From: Sideroxydans sp.
Lineage (GTDB): Bacteria > Pseudomonadota > Gammaproteobacteria > Burkholderiales > Gallionellaceae
DNA length: 64,000 nucleotides
NCBI GenBank assembly: GCA_016124455.1
Contig: WGNQ01000005.1
Location: 58,733 to 122,732, forward strand
Direction: 5' to 3'
Shown here piece after piece: positions 8,301 to 17,656 of the stretch. Under the pieces are notes generated by a model. The model saw only the letters and a list, made by a program, of their open reading frames with translations, did no database searches and was not told the DNA's origin. The translations under genes and the position numbers were made by a program. How positions within the stretch are numbered: position 1 is the first letter of the stretch; every line of letters starts with the position of its first letter.

Positions 8301-9671
8301 TTATAACCGCAAAGGATCAGCCGGCGCGGCCGGATTGTCCGGCGTTTCGAGTTCCAGCCGCTCGAGATTGCTTCTTGCCTTGATGTGGCACGGATCGAGC
8401 TGCAGCGCGATGGCGAATTCGCGCCGCGCATCTTCGCTGCGCCGGGCGAGCAGGTAGGCGTAGCCGAGGTTGTTGTGCACGCGCGCCTTGTCAGGTGACA
8501 GCTTGACGGTGCTTTCCCACAGCGCGATTTCGCTGGCGTAGTCGCGGTTGCGCGCGATGGTGAGTGTGGCGAACACGACGAGCAGTGCGGCGGCGGCACG
8601 GCGGAAATTGGCTGTGTTCAGGAGCCGGGCGAGCTCGATGGAAAGCGCGAGCAGCAGCGGCCAGTCGGCGAGGTAAAGCTGGCGGTCGTTGGCGATGTCC
8701 ACGCGCGGCACGAAGATGTAGAGCGCGAACAACTGCACCACGACCCAGGCCAGGGCAAAGCTGAGCCATGGCCGGTTGCGGCGGAAATAAACCATCAGCG
8801 CGCAACTGGAGGCAAACAACAGCAGCGGCAGCGCGCTGTGCGAAAAGTCGTGCTGCAGCGTGAGGTCGGGGTCGATGTTCAGCCACAGCGGCAGCGCCCA
8901 TTGCCGCAGCAGGTAGGCGTAGGCCATCAGTTGGGTGGCGATGTTGCCGGTGAAGCTGTTGAGGTGGACGCTGCGTTCCACCTGCGCGAGGTAGCTGGCG
9001 TTGAACAGGAAGAACAGCGAACCTGCCAGCAGCACGGCCCAGCTCGGCCACTGTTTCCGGTACGAGGGCCGCCAGTCGCCGCCGCAGCACAGCTCCCAGG
9101 CCAGCAGTGCGAGCGGGAAGGTGACCGCGGTTTCCTTCACGCTGAGCGCGAGCACGAACAGCAGCGGCGTGACCAGGTACAGCCGCAGCCTGCTGTGTTG
9201 CGTGCGGCCGGTGACATAGGCAAGCAGCGCGCCGAGGTAGAGCAGCGTCATCAGCGAGATCGAGCGGCCGCTGATGTAGGTGACGGCTTCGGTGTGCGCG
9301 GGGTGGGTGGCGAACAGCAGTGCGGCGAATAGCGGCACGTAGCGCAGTTGCTCGCGCCGCAGCTGGTGGCGCACGAATTCCCCGCACAGCCGGTATACCA
9401 GCCAGGTGTTGGCGAGGTGCAGCAGCAGGTTGGTGAAGTGGAAACTGAACGTGCCCGGGTGCAGCGTCCAGTCCAGCGTGTAAGTGAATTTGAGCAGCGG
9501 GCGGATGCCGTGGCTGGCGAGCCACGCGTGCCAGGAGTGGACGCGCGGGTAGTCGACGATGACCTTGTAGTCGTCGAACTGGAAAGTGCCGAAGAAGGCG
9601 TTGCCATAGCAGAGGAGAACGGCCAGCGCCAGCCAGGCCAGCACTGCACGTTGCGACTCAATGGTGCGCAT
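8301..9671 (-). CDS. GT-C-type polytopic membrane glycosyltransferase-like protein with C-terminal TPRs
   Basis: This 456-residue protein has about ten hydrophobic segments. An early FDDYK acidic pair sits in the first periplasmic loop, and [14 protein letters not shown] follows, a pattern typical of TMTC/PMT-like GT-C glycosyltransferases. A C-terminal TPR unit is visible at about residues 395-440 ([20 protein letters not shown]). The likely job is transfer of a sugar from a polyprenyl-linked donor to an envelope acceptor; the acceptor is unknown. The ATG at 9671 overlaps the end of the upstream carboxypeptidase gene by 14 bp, which suggests translational coupling and a cell-envelope role. 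Confidence 0.75.
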   Translation of the reverse strand: MRTIESQRAVLAWLALAVLLCYGNAFFGTFQFDDYKVIVDYPRVHSWHAWLASHGIRPLLKFTYTLDWTLHPGTFSFHFTNLLLHLANTWLVYRLCGEFVRHQLRREQLRYVPLFAALLFATHPAHTEAVTYISGRSISLMTLLYLGALLAYVTGRTQHSRLRLYLVTPLLFVLALSVKETAVTFPLALLAWELCCGGDWRPSYRKQWPSWAVLLAGSLFFLFNASYLAQVERSVHLNSFTGNIATQLMAYAYLLRQWALPLWLNIDPDLTLQHDFSHSALPLLLFASSCALMVYFRRNRPWLSFALAWVVVQLFALYIFVPRVDIANDRQLYLADWPLLLALSIELARLLNTANFRRAAAALLVVFATLTIARNRDYASEIALWESTVKLSPDKARVHNNLGYAYLLARRSEDARREFAIALQLDPCHIKARSNLERLELETPDNPAAPADPLRL

Positions 9672-10473
9672 GGTCGAAGGCGAGGTCGAGGAGGTCCACC
9701 GCATCCCACCAGCGGTCGTGACCGTGCAGCATCACCAGCAATACCCTGGTGTTGCCGCGCACGGCATAGGCGACCAGGCATTTGCCGGCCCGCGGCGTGT
9801 AGCCGGTCTTGAGGCCGAGCACGCCGCGGTAGCGGCCGATCAGCGCGTTGCGGCTGCTGAATGAAAAGCGGTGCTTGCCGTCCAGCGTGGCGATGCGTGC
9901 GCCGCGTTTTGCGGTGAGTGCGGTGATCTCGCCATGCTTGAGCAGTTCGTGCGCGAGCAGTGCGAGGTCGTGCGTGCTGCTGTAGTGGTGGACGGCATCG
10001 TGGCCGCAGGCGTTGACGAAGCGGGTGTCGCGCATGCCGAGTTGCTGCGCGCGCTCGTTCATCTGCCGGACGAAATTCTTTTCGCTGCCCGCGACGGCGT
10101 CGGCGAGCGCGTGGCAGGCGTCGTTGGCGGAGTCTATCAATGCGGCGGCGAGCAGGTCTTTGATGCGGAATGTCTCACCGGGCTGGATGCCGATGCGCGT
10201 GCCGCTTTCATGCGCGGCGGCGTGGCTGACGCGGGTGACGGCCTGCAGCTGGCCGTGCTCGACGACCAGCAGCGCGGTCATGAGTTTGGTCAGGCTGGCG
10301 GGCGGCAGGCGACGGCTGGGCTGCTGCGCCCATACCTGCGCGCCGTCGATTTCGACCAGGTAGGAGGTGGCGACTTCCGGGAAAGGATTGTGCGGCATGT
10401 CACCGGGCTGTGCTGCCCATGCCGTGGAGCACAGCAGCAACAGCCCGGCGAGCCAGCGCAGGCTAGAAGCCAA
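9658..10473 (-). CDS. D-alanyl-D-alanine carboxypeptidase (PBP5/6 family, S11)
   Basis: This 271-residue secreted enzyme has a signal peptide (residues 1-20, ending AWA) and all three penicillin-binding motifs: S60-LT-K63, S115-A-N117 and K222-T-G224. It trims the terminal D-Ala from peptidoglycan pentapeptides. It is shorter than E. coli DacA (about 400) and lacks the C-terminal beta domain and amphipathic anchor helix, so it is probably soluble in the periplasm. The start is TTG at 10473, overlapping the DUF3617 gene by 11 bp. The 3' end overlaps the GT-C gene by 14 bp, so the three genes form a tight operon. Confidence 0.9.
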   Translation of the reverse strand: MASSLRWLAGLLLLCSTAWAAQPGDMPHNPFPEVATSYLVEIDGAQVWAQQPSRRLPPASLTKLMTALLVVEHGQLQAVTRVSHAAAHESGTRIGIQPGETFRIKDLLAAALIDSANDACHALADAVAGSEKNFVRQMNERAQQLGMRDTRFVNACGHDAVHHYSSTHDLALLAHELLKHGEITALTAKRGARIATLDGKHRFSFSSRNALIGRYRGVLGLKTGYTPRAGKCLVAYAVRGNTRVLLVMLHGHDRWWDAVDLLDLAFDHAHH

Positions 10474-11461
10474 ACATCCCCTTCAGTTTCTTCGCGCCTT
10501 CGATGGCCGCATCGGCCGGGTTGTCGAGCACGGACCTTGATTTCTTGCCCGACGAAGACGAGGACGAATCGCTGTCGTCGCCGGTATAGCGGCTGTCGTC
10601 ACCGCTCAGGCATTTGCTCAGGTCTTCGTGCGCGGTGTAGCTGCGGCCTTCGCATTCCTTCTTGCGCATCGCCACGCGGTAGGCCTTGGCTTCTTTCGGG
10701 CAGTACGGCGACAGATTCCTGTAGTTCTTGCCGTTGAGCGTTTTGCACATCGTCTTGGTGGTGGCCGCCATGTTTATGCCGCAAGTCCTGGCTATCGACA
10801 CGCTGCCAGTCACCAGATGCTGGTCGTGGTTGGCCACCATGGCATAGACCTCGGCGTCGCGGCCGACATCCTTGCGCACGGCGCTGCACACCGTTTCGCG
10901 CTTGTTGGCGCACAGCGCGCCCTTGCCCAGGTAGATATCGGACATGCTGACCAGTTCCGCGGTGCTGTGGCCGGCAGTTTCGCAGTTTTGTGCGATCTGC
11001 TTCTGCGCTTCGGCTACCTGCTTGCTGGGCTGCGAGGCATCGCAGCTCTGGCCGAGCTTCTTGCCGCTGTAGCGCATGGTCATGTCGATGTTTTCGCCGC
11101 CGGATTTGCCGCTGAGGTGGCTGACGCCCTGGTAGCTGCTGGCGGTGCTGGTGATTTCACCGGTGCCGTTCATGATCTCGCCCTTGTGGTCGCAGCGCAT
11201 CTTCCACGTGGTCTTGTTGCCCGAGGTCTTGATGTCGGTCATCTTGCATTCCTTGTCCTGCTGCACGGAATGGCGCGGGTCGCTGGCGCCGCCCTTGGGC
11301 ATGCAGACCTGCTGCGTGCTGCCCGGCATCGCGAACGGCATGCCCGGCATTTCGGTCTTGGTGGTGATTTCCCACAGCTCGCCCGGCGAGGCGAAGGCGG
11401 CGGCAGTGAAGGTGGCGGCGGCCAGTGCAAGGCAGGCCGGCAATAATTTTTTCATGGTCAT
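10463..11461 (-). CDS. DUF3617 domain-containing secreted protein
   Basis: This 332-residue protein has a signal peptide (MTMKKLLPACLALAAATFTAAAFA). It then has the DUF3617 pattern GELWEITTKTEMPGMPFAMP with a Cys-rich core (QVCMPKG, CKMTDI, MRCDHKGE), which probably forms disulfides. A second Cys-containing part follows from about residue 170. The C-terminal end is a Ser/Asp-rich linker and a short basic tail. DUF3617 proteins are periplasmic and uncharacterised. This is the first gene of a run of overlapping minus-strand genes with a D,D-carboxypeptidase and a GT-C transferase, which hints at an envelope function. Confidence 0.8.
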   Translation of the reverse strand: MTMKKLLPACLALAAATFTAAAFASPGELWEITTKTEMPGMPFAMPGSTQQVCMPKGGASDPRHSVQQDKECKMTDIKTSGNKTTWKMRCDHKGEIMNGTGEITSTASSYQGVSHLSGKSGGENIDMTMRYSGKKLGQSCDASQPSKQVAEAQKQIAQNCETAGHSTAELVSMSDIYLGKGALCANKRETVCSAVRKDVGRDAEVYAMVANHDQHLVTGSVSIARTCGINMAATTKTMCKTLNGKNYRNLSPYCPKEAKAYRVAMRKKECEGRSYTAHEDLSKCLSGDDSRYTGDDSDSSSSSSGKKSRSVLDNPADAAIEGAKKLKGMFGF

Positions 11462-11544
11462 GCTCCCTGAGTTGTCGTTTGAGACATTACAAGCTGCATG
11501 GAGATTTTGACTTAGCCAGCGGCGAAGTCAATATGCCATTAGTA

Positions 11545-11979
11545 CTACTGGCGGGCGGCCGGTGCGGCGGCGAGGCCGAGTACTTTTTCGCCCGGCCGGA
11601 TGGCATGCTGCGCGAACCAGCCGCGGTGCATTTCCAGCGCATATTGGACGTCGGCGGCGGGGTCGTGCAGTTCGGTGCTGCCGGGCTGCATCTCGGCGAT
11701 ATTGACGATGCGGCCGTCCGGCGCGATAAAGGCGATGGACAGCGGCAGCGGCGTGTCTTTCATCCAGAAGCGCGGCCGGCCCGCAGCGGGATAGACGAAC
11801 AGCATGCCGCAGGCCCCGCACAGCGCGTTGCGCTGCATCAGGCCGCGCATGCGCGCAGCCGGCGTGCCGGCAATTTCGGCGTGGATTGCGTGCTGCCTGA
11901 CGTGCAGCGTGATCTCTGCGGCCCGCGCTGCGGGCAGGGCAGACAGGCAACACAGCAGGAAAATAATCGGGTGGCGCAT
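11545..11979 (-). CDS. DUF192 family secreted protein
   Basis: This 144-residue protein has a signal peptide (MRHPIIFLLCCLSALPAARA). It matches DUF192 (PF02643): AEIAGTPAARMRGLMQR near residue 40, GMLFVYP, the conserved FWMKDTPLPLSIAFI block, and GWFAQHAIRPGEKV near the end. The structure class is known but the function is not. The start is taken at 11979, after which the signal peptide is complete; the longer open frame runs antisense into ydbH. It is divergent from ydbH with only 37 bp between the start codons. Confidence 0.85.
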   Translation of the reverse strand: MRHPIIFLLCCLSALPAARAAEITLHVRQHAIHAEIAGTPAARMRGLMQRNALCGACGMLFVYPAAGRPRFWMKDTPLPLSIAFIAPDGRIVNIAEMQPGSTELHDPAADVQYALEMHRGWFAQHAIRPGEKVLGLAAAPAARQ

Positions 11980-12016
11980 GGCGCGCAGTTTATAGCGCTT
12001 TGGTACTATCCGCGCC

Positions 12017-13987
12017 ATGTACCCGCGCATATTTACGCTGTTGCTGTTGTTCGCCGCCATGCCGCTGCAGGCGGCGCAATTGACGCTGAGCGTGGGCGAC
12101 ATCAGCGCGCCGTCGTTCGCCGCGCGCGGCGTCACGCTGAGCCTGCCGCTGGACGGCTCGGCGGAACTGCGCCTGGACGAACTGAGCGTGGCCGGCAGGC
12201 ACTGGCGCAAGGTGCGCGTGCATTGCGCGGGATTCGTCCTGAGCACGGCGCGGCTGGAATGCCGCCAGGCGAAACTGAATGCGGCGCCCGACCTGCCGTT
12301 CGATTTTTCCTACGATTTCGGCACGCAGCGCCTGGCGCTGGAACTCAGCGCAGGCAAGGACGAGCGCTGGCGGGTGGATGGTGATTTTCACGATGCGGGC
12401 TGGCGCGTGAACGTGCAACTGCGCAACGCGCAGGCCAGGCGGCTGGCAACATTGCTGCCGCCCGAGCAGCCGCTGCCCACGCAGGGGTTGCTGAACGGTA
12501 TGCTGCAGATACGGGGCGACCAGGACGGATTGCGCCGCGTGCAGGGCGCGGTGCAGGCCGCTGAGCTCGCGTTTTCCGATGCCGCCGGGCTGCATGCGGC
12601 AGACAAGCTGGCCGGCAGCGTGCAATTCGATGCGGTGCGCAGCAGGAGCCGCTGGGACTGGCATGGTGCGCTGGACTGGCAGCGCGGCGAGCTGTTCTGG
12701 CAGCCGCTGTACCTGAAGGGCGCGCACAGCCTGACGGCTGCCGGCAGCTGGGACGGCGGGCAGTTGCAGGTCGCGCAGGCTGAGCTGAACCGGCTTGGCG
12801 TAGGCCGGGTCGAATTGTCTGCGCTGTGGGATACGGCAAAGAATTCCCTGCTCGCATGCGACCTGCACGGCAGCGATTTGCAGCTGGCACCGCTGTTTGC
12901 CGATTACCTCAAGCCGTTCCTCGTCGACAGCGTGCTCGGGGCTGCCACACTGTCCGGGCGGGGCGACGCGGACTGGCAATATCGCGACGGTACGACGCAG
13001 GCGCTGAACCTTACGCTGCGCGATGCATCGCTGGAAGACGGCCAGCGGCGCTTCGCCCTGCGCGGGGTAAACGGTACGATCCCGTGGCGCGCGGCGGCCG
13101 CGACGCAGGCGGCGGTGAGTTTCGACAGCGGGGCGCTGTGGGGCGTGCCGCTCGGCAGTTCGCAATTGCAGCTGGCGATGCATGGCCTGGAATTTTCCAC
13201 GCCGACCGCGACGCTGCCGGTGGTGGACGGCAGCCTGACGGTGCACGATTTCAGCTTGCAGCGCGGGGACGGCGGCTGGCGCTGGAATTTTTCCGGGCAG
13301 CTGGCGCCGGTGTCGATGCCGGCGCTGAGCCGCGCGCTGGGCTGGCCGGAAATGAGCGGTGCGCTGTCCGGCACCATTCCGCAGGTGAGCTACGACGGCC
13401 GTGAGATGAGGGTGGGCGGTGCGCTGCTGTTCCGCGTGTTCGACGGTACGGTGGTGATGACGAAGCTGGCGCTGGCGGACCCGTTCGGGCCGACGCCGCT
13501 GCTTACCGGCAACCTCGATATGCGTGAGCTCGACCTCGGCCAGCTCACGCGTACTTTCGCCTTCGGCAGCATGGAGGGGCGTATCGACGTGAGCGTGCAG
13601 GACATGGCGCTGGTCAACTGGCAGCCGGTGCAGTTCGAGGCGAAGGTGGCGAGCAGTCCCGGCAGCTACCGCAAGCGCATCAGCCAGAAGGCGGTACAGA
13701 ACATCTCGGCCCTGGGCGGGGCGGGCGCGGCGGCCGCGATCCAGCGCAGCTACCTGAGCTTTTTGCAGGACTTCGGCTATAACCGCATCGGCCTGTCCTG
13801 CGTGCTGCGCAACGGGGTGTGCGCGATGGACGGCGTGTCGCGCAAGAACGGCGGCTATGTGATCGTCGAGGGCGGCGGCATACCGGCGATCACGGTGATG
13901 GGCTACAATCGCGCCGTAGGCTGGAACGAGTTGCTGGAACGGCTCAAACGCGTGCTGCAGGACAACACGCAAGTGGTGATTCAATAG
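12017..13987 (+). CDS. ydbH: YdbH-like AsmA-type intermembrane lipid transport protein
   Basis: This 656-residue protein is mostly beta-strand repeats and ends with the YdbH-type block GGGIPAITVMGYNRAVGW. It is followed by ynbE and ydbL, the same order as in E. coli, where YdbH spans the periplasm as a lipid bridge to the outer membrane with YnbE at its end. It is clearly shorter than E. coli YdbH (about 880). The N terminus (IFTLLLLFAAMPLQAAQ) is a short hydrophobic segment ending in a plausible cleavage site rather than a long anchor helix. The ynbE gene starts 8 bp downstream. Confidence 0.82.
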   Translation: MYPRIFTLLLLFAAMPLQAAQLTLSVGDISAPSFAARGVTLSLPLDGSAELRLDELSVAGRHWRKVRVHCAGFVLSTARLECRQAKLNAAPDLPFDFSYDFGTQRLALELSAGKDERWRVDGDFHDAGWRVNVQLRNAQARRLATLLPPEQPLPTQGLLNGMLQIRGDQDGLRRVQGAVQAAELAFSDAAGLHAADKLAGSVQFDAVRSRSRWDWHGALDWQRGELFWQPLYLKGAHSLTAAGSWDGGQLQVAQAELNRLGVGRVELSALWDTAKNSLLACDLHGSDLQLAPLFADYLKPFLVDSVLGAATLSGRGDADWQYRDGTTQALNLTLRDASLEDGQRRFALRGVNGTIPWRAAAATQAAVSFDSGALWGVPLGSSQLQLAMHGLEFSTPTATLPVVDGSLTVHDFSLQRGDGGWRWNFSGQLAPVSMPALSRALGWPEMSGALSGTIPQVSYDGREMRVGGALLFRVFDGTVVMTKLALADPFGPTPLLTGNLDMRELDLGQLTRTFAFGSMEGRIDVSVQDMALVNWQPVQFEAKVASSPGSYRKRISQKAVQNISALGGAGAAAAIQRSYLSFLQDFGYNRIGLSCVLRNGVCAMDGVSRKNGGYVIVEGGGIPAITVMGYNRAVGWNELLERLKRVLQDNTQVVIQ

Positions 13988-13995
13988 GAGGGTGC

Positions 13996-14193
13996 ATGAA
14001 CAAGACATGGCTGGTGTTACCGTTGGCAGGTGCGCTGTTGAGCGCCTGTGTCACCATCAATATCTACTTCCCGGCAGCGGCGGCGGAGAAGGCGGCGGAC
14101 AAGATCATCGACGAGGTATGGCAATCGCAGCAGGGTGCGGCCAAGCCGGGCGACAAGCCGGCAGCGGATGCACAGAAGGAGGAAACCAAATGA
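13996..14193 (+). CDS. ynbE: YnbE-like outer-membrane lipoprotein
   Basis: This 65-residue protein has a lipobox (GALLSAC, Cys at about residue 18) followed by VTINIYFPAAAAEKAADKIIDEVW, the conserved YnbE core. In E. coli YnbE multimerises and docks on the C-terminal end of YdbH to complete the intermembrane bridge. It is preceded by AGGAGGG at the correct distance. The stop overlaps the ydbL start (ATGA), which shows translational coupling. Confidence 0.88.
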   Translation: MNKTWLVLPLAGALLSACVTINIYFPAAAAEKAADKIIDEVWQSQQGAAKPGDKPAADAQKEETK

Positions 14194-14606
14194 AGCGATG
14201 GATCGGAATGTTACTGGGCGTGCTGGCGTTGTCTTTTTCCGCCGCAACTTTCGCGGCGGCGGATATCGAGATCAATACGCCGGGGGTGACGGCACTGAAG
14301 CAATCGCTGCGTGCGCGCTTCCAGGACCTGCGTCCCTACATGGATAGCGGTGCGGTCGGACTGACGGCGGACGGGTTGCTTACGGTGCGCGATGCGAGCT
14401 CGGTGCCGCTGGCCGCACGCCAGGCGCTGAACGGCCTGATCGCGGCGCAGAACGGCGACCGCAATGCGCTGTACAAGGAAATTGCCCGCGCCAACGGCCA
14501 TCCGGAATGGGAAGGCGAAATACGCAGCATCTTTGCGCAACGCTGGATACAGCGCGCCAGGCCGGGCTGGTGGGTGCAGAGCGGCGGCGGCTGGGTACAG
14601 AAGTAA
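14190..14606 (+). CDS. ydbL: YdbL / DUF1318 periplasmic protein
   Basis: This 138-residue protein has a signal peptide (to about residue 23). It matches DUF1318: INTPGVTALKQSLRARFQDL, a GLTADGLL segment, and the C-terminal pattern in which Glu/Lys-rich helices lead to QRWIQRARPGWWVQ. In E. coli YdbL acts as a chaperone-like factor limiting YnbE multimer growth on YdbH. Its start ATG overlaps the ynbE stop by 4 bp (14190-14193) with GGAGGAAA upstream. Confidence 0.87.
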   Translation: MKRWIGMLLGVLALSFSAATFAAADIEINTPGVTALKQSLRARFQDLRPYMDSGAVGLTADGLLTVRDASSVPLAARQALNGLIAAQNGDRNALYKEIARANGHPEWEGEIRSIFAQRWIQRARPGWWVQSGGGWVQK

Positions 14607-14615
14607 TATGGTGCC

Positions 14616-15515
14616 ATGCGCGTCCTGATTACCGGCGGGACCGGCCTGATCGGACGTGCGCTGTGCCGGGCATTGCTCGCCGACGGGCACCACCTGACGG
14701 TGTTGAGCCGCTCGTATGAGGCGGTCAAGGAAAAGTGCGGACGCGACGTGATTGCGTTGAGCTCGCTGGGCAGCTGGTGGCACAACGAGACGTTTGACGC
14801 CATCATCAATCTCGCGGGCGAGCCGATCATCGATAGAAAATGGACCAACCCGCAGAAGCGCTGCATCTGGGAAAGCCGGGTGGGCCTGACCAGAAAGCTG
14901 GTGCATCGCATCGCCAATGTCGAGCGCAAACCGACTGTGCTGCTGAGCGGTTCGGCGGTGGGCTATTACGGCAGCCGCGGCGATACGCCGCTGGATGAAT
15001 CGTCCGGGCAGGGCGACGATTTCGGCGCCAAGCTCTGCGCCGCCTGGGAGCAGGCGGCCATGAAGGCCGCGGAAGAGAGCGGCGTGCGGGTGTGTTTGCT
15101 GCGCACCGGGGCCGTGCTCAGTCGCGACGGCGGCATGCTGGGGCGCATGCTGCCGGCCTTCCGCTGGGGGCTGGGCGCGCGCCTGGGCAACGGACAGCAA
15201 TGGCTGAGCTGGGTGCATATCGACGATTATGTTGCGATGACGCTCAAGCTGTTGGCCGACCCGCGGGCATCCGGCGCCTATAATATGACGGCGCCGCAGC
15301 CGGTCACCAATGCCGAATTCACTGCCGCGCTGGCGCGCATTCTGTGCCGGCCGGCGTTGTTTGCCGCACCGGCCTGGCTGTTGCGGATGGCGCTGGGCGA
15401 GCGTGCCGGATTGCTGCTGGAAGGCCAGCGGGTGCTGCCGGTCAGGATGGGCGAACTGGGCTACCGTTTTTCCCATCCCGAGCTCAAGGGCGCGCTGTTC
15501 AATTTGCTGATTTGA
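14616..15515 (+). CDS. TIGR01777 (YfcH-type) NAD-dependent epimerase/SDR
   Basis: This 299-residue protein opens with GGTGLIGRAL, the Rossmann glycine motif. It then has INLAGEPI, the SGSAVGYYG active-site segment, and WLSWVHIDDYVAM, with YNMTAPQPVTNAEF near residue 225. These are signatures of the TIGR01777 epimerase-like family (E. coli YfcH). A C-terminal DUF1731-like tail follows (GQRVLPVRMGELGYRF). The substrate is unknown. It lies 9 bp after ydbL and 24 bp before the exonuclease gene, so it may share their transcript. Confidence 0.9.
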   Translation: MRVLITGGTGLIGRALCRALLADGHHLTVLSRSYEAVKEKCGRDVIALSSLGSWWHNETFDAIINLAGEPIIDRKWTNPQKRCIWESRVGLTRKLVHRIANVERKPTVLLSGSAVGYYGSRGDTPLDESSGQGDDFGAKLCAAWEQAAMKAAEESGVRVCLLRTGAVLSRDGGMLGRMLPAFRWGLGARLGNGQQWLSWVHIDDYVAMTLKLLADPRASGAYNMTAPQPVTNAEFTAALARILCRPALFAAPAWLLRMALGERAGLLLEGQRVLPVRMGELGYRFSHPELKGALFNLLI

Positions 15516-15539
15516 CCTGATTACTGAAAGAAGAATGCA

Positions 15540-16328
15540 ATGCATCCCGTACTCGTTTTTGATATCGAAACCATCCCGGACATCGCCGGGCTGCGCGCGC
15601 TGTATGAGCTCGATGCCGCAGTGAACGATGCCGATGTGGCGGAGATGGCATTTCAGATGCGCCGCCAGAAGACCGGCAGCGATTTCCTGCAGCACCACCT
15701 GCATCGCGTCGCGGCGATTTCCTGCGTGTTGCGTGAAGGCGAAAATTTCAAGGTGTGGTCGCTGGGCGAGCCGGGCGAAGACGAGGGCAGCCTGATCCAG
15801 CGTTTCTTCGACGGCATCGAAAAATACACGCCGCAGATCGTGAGCTGGAACGGCGGCGGCTTCGACCTGCCGGTGCTGCATTACCGCGGCCTGGTTCACG
15901 GCGTGCAGTGCCCGCGCTACTGGGACATGGGCGAGGACGACCGCGATTTCAAGTGGAACAACTACATCAGCCGTTACCACACCCGCCATCTCGACCTGAT
16001 GGACTTGCTCGCGCTGTACACCGGCCGCGCCAACGCGCCGCTGGACGAGCTGGCCAAGCTGATCGGCTTCCCCGGCAAACTCGGCATGGACGGCAGCAAG
16101 GTATGGGAAGCGTACCAGCAGGGCAGGCTCGACGAGATCCGCAATTATTGCGAGACCGATGTGGTGAACACGTATCTGGTGTTCGCGCGTTTCCAGCTCA
16201 TGCGCGGGCATCTCACCAAGGCGCGTTACGAACAGGAACTGGAATTGATCCGCGGCACTTTAAACAAATCAGACGAAACGCACTGGCGCGAATTCCTGGC
16301 CCAGTGGCCACAACACAAGAACGCATGA
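15540..16328 (+). CDS. PolB-like 3'-5' exonuclease (DnaQ fold)
   Basis: This 262-residue protein shows the DEDD exonuclease layout: VFDIETIPD at the N terminus (Exo I), [15 protein letters not shown] in the middle (Exo II), and [17 protein letters not shown] near residue 205 (Exo III, with YxxxD-like spacing). It matches the stand-alone predicted 3'-5' exonuclease related to the exonuclease domain of DNA polymerase B (PF10108). It probably trims single-stranded DNA 3' ends in the cytoplasm. Its TGA overlaps the rlmD ATG, so the two are co-translated. Confidence 0.88.
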   Translation: MHPVLVFDIETIPDIAGLRALYELDAAVNDADVAEMAFQMRRQKTGSDFLQHHLHRVAAISCVLREGENFKVWSLGEPGEDEGSLIQRFFDGIEKYTPQIVSWNGGGFDLPVLHYRGLVHGVQCPRYWDMGEDDRDFKWNNYISRYHTRHLDLMDLLALYTGRANAPLDELAKLIGFPGKLGMDGSKVWEAYQQGRLDEIRNYCETDVVNTYLVFARFQLMRGHLTKARYEQELELIRGTLNKSDETHWREFLAQWPQHKNA

Positions 16329-17626
16329 TGAACCCTGTAATCATTGAATCCCTCGACCACGAGGGCCGCGGCATTGCGCATGCCGACGGCAAAGTCATTT
16401 TTGTCGAAGGCGCGCTCACCGGCGAGCGCGTGACATATTCTTCCTATCGCAAAAAGCCCAGCTACGAGCAGGCGAAGGTCGGCCAGTTGCTGAAGCCGTC
16501 GTTCATGCGCGTGCAGCCGAAGTGCGTGAATTTCGACGTGTGCGGCGGCTGTTCGATGCAGCACCTGGAGGTGCGCGCGCAAGTCGCGGTGAAGCAGCGT
16601 GTGCTGGAAGACAACCTGCAGCGCATCGGCAAGGTGAAAGCCGCCACCATACTGCCGCCGATCTACGGCCAGCCGTGGGGATACCGCCAGCGCGCGCGGC
16701 TGTCGGTGCGCCATGTGCTGAAAAAGGACAGGACGCTGGTCGGCTTCCGCGAGAAGAACGGCAAATATGTGGCGGACATGCAGCACTGCGAAATCCTCAC
16801 GCCCAAGATCGCCGGCCTGCTGCCGATGCTGGGCAAGCTCAATGAAAGCCTGAGCATCCGCGATGCCGTGCCGCAGATCGAGGTGGCGGTAGGCGAACAG
16901 GTGGACGTGCTGGTGCTGCGCATCATGCGGGCGCTGTCGCTCGAGGACGAGGCGGCGATCAGGCTGTTTGCCGACACCCATGGCGTGCAGTTCTGGCTGC
17001 AGACCAAGGGGCCGGAAACGGTGCAGCCGTTCTATCCGCTGGATGCGCCGGCACTGAGCTACAGCCTGCCGGAATTCGATGTCGAGATGCCATTTGCACC
17101 AACCGAGTTCACCCAGGTCAACAGCGGCATGAATCGGCTCATGGTCAGCCGTGCCATACGGCTGCTGGCTCCGCAACCGCACGAGCGCATTGCCGATTTC
17201 TTCTGCGGCCTGGGCAACTTCACGCTGCCCATCGCACGCCGTGGCGCGCAGGTGCTGGGCATCGAGGGCAGTGCGGCACTGGTCAGGCGCGCACAGCAGA
17301 ATGCGGCACATAACGGGCTGTCCGGGCATGCTAAATATGCGGCGATGAACCTGTTCGAAATGGACGGGCCGACGCTGGCGGAACTCGGTGCCTTCGATAA
17401 ATGGCTGGTCGACCCGCCGCGCGATGGTGCGATCGAGCTGGTCAAGGCGATCGGCGACAACGGGCCGCGGCGCATCGTGTATGTAAGCTGCAATCCGGCC
17501 ACGCTGGCGCGCGATGCCGAGGTGCTGGTGCATGTAAAGGGCTATGCGCTGAAGGCGGCGGGGGTGATGAACATGTTTCCGCAGACCTCGCATGTCGAAT
17601 CCATTGCGGTGTTTACCAGGGAATAA
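16325..17626 (+). CDS. rlmD: 23S rRNA (uracil-1939-C5)-methyltransferase RlmD
   Basis: This 433-residue enzyme has an N-terminal TRAM domain ([19 protein letters not shown]). An iron-sulfur cluster site follows ([14 protein letters not shown], with a fourth Cys in MQHCEIL). The SAM-binding [14 protein letters not shown] comes next, and then the catalytic Cys in [12 protein letters not shown]. All four cluster cysteines and the nucleophile are present. It methylates U1939 of 23S rRNA. Two ATG codons at 16325 and 16328 are in frame; the first overlaps the exonuclease stop in an ATGA arrangement. Confidence 0.93.
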   Translation: MMNPVIIESLDHEGRGIAHADGKVIFVEGALTGERVTYSSYRKKPSYEQAKVGQLLKPSFMRVQPKCVNFDVCGGCSMQHLEVRAQVAVKQRVLEDNLQRIGKVKAATILPPIYGQPWGYRQRARLSVRHVLKKDRTLVGFREKNGKYVADMQHCEILTPKIAGLLPMLGKLNESLSIRDAVPQIEVAVGEQVDVLVLRIMRALSLEDEAAIRLFADTHGVQFWLQTKGPETVQPFYPLDAPALSYSLPEFDVEMPFAPTEFTQVNSGMNRLMVSRAIRLLAPQPHERIADFFCGLGNFTLPIARRGAQVLGIEGSAALVRRAQQNAAHNGLSGHAKYAAMNLFEMDGPTLAELGAFDKWLVDPPRDGAIELVKAIGDNGPRRIVYVSCNPATLARDAEVLVHVKGYALKAAGVMNMFPQTSHVESIAVFTRE

Positions 17627-17656
17627 AACGGTGCGGTGTGCATCGAGGAGCGAGCC

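Noticed and set aside
5951..8383. 810-codon plus-strand ORF antisense to tex
   Set aside because: High-GC shadow frame; the product is Ala/Arg/Gly/His-rich without family features, and tex on the other strand is certain.
11990..14008. 672-codon minus-strand ORF antisense to ydbH
   Set aside because: Arg/His/Gln-rich nonsense product; ydbH-ynbE-ydbL order supports the plus strand.
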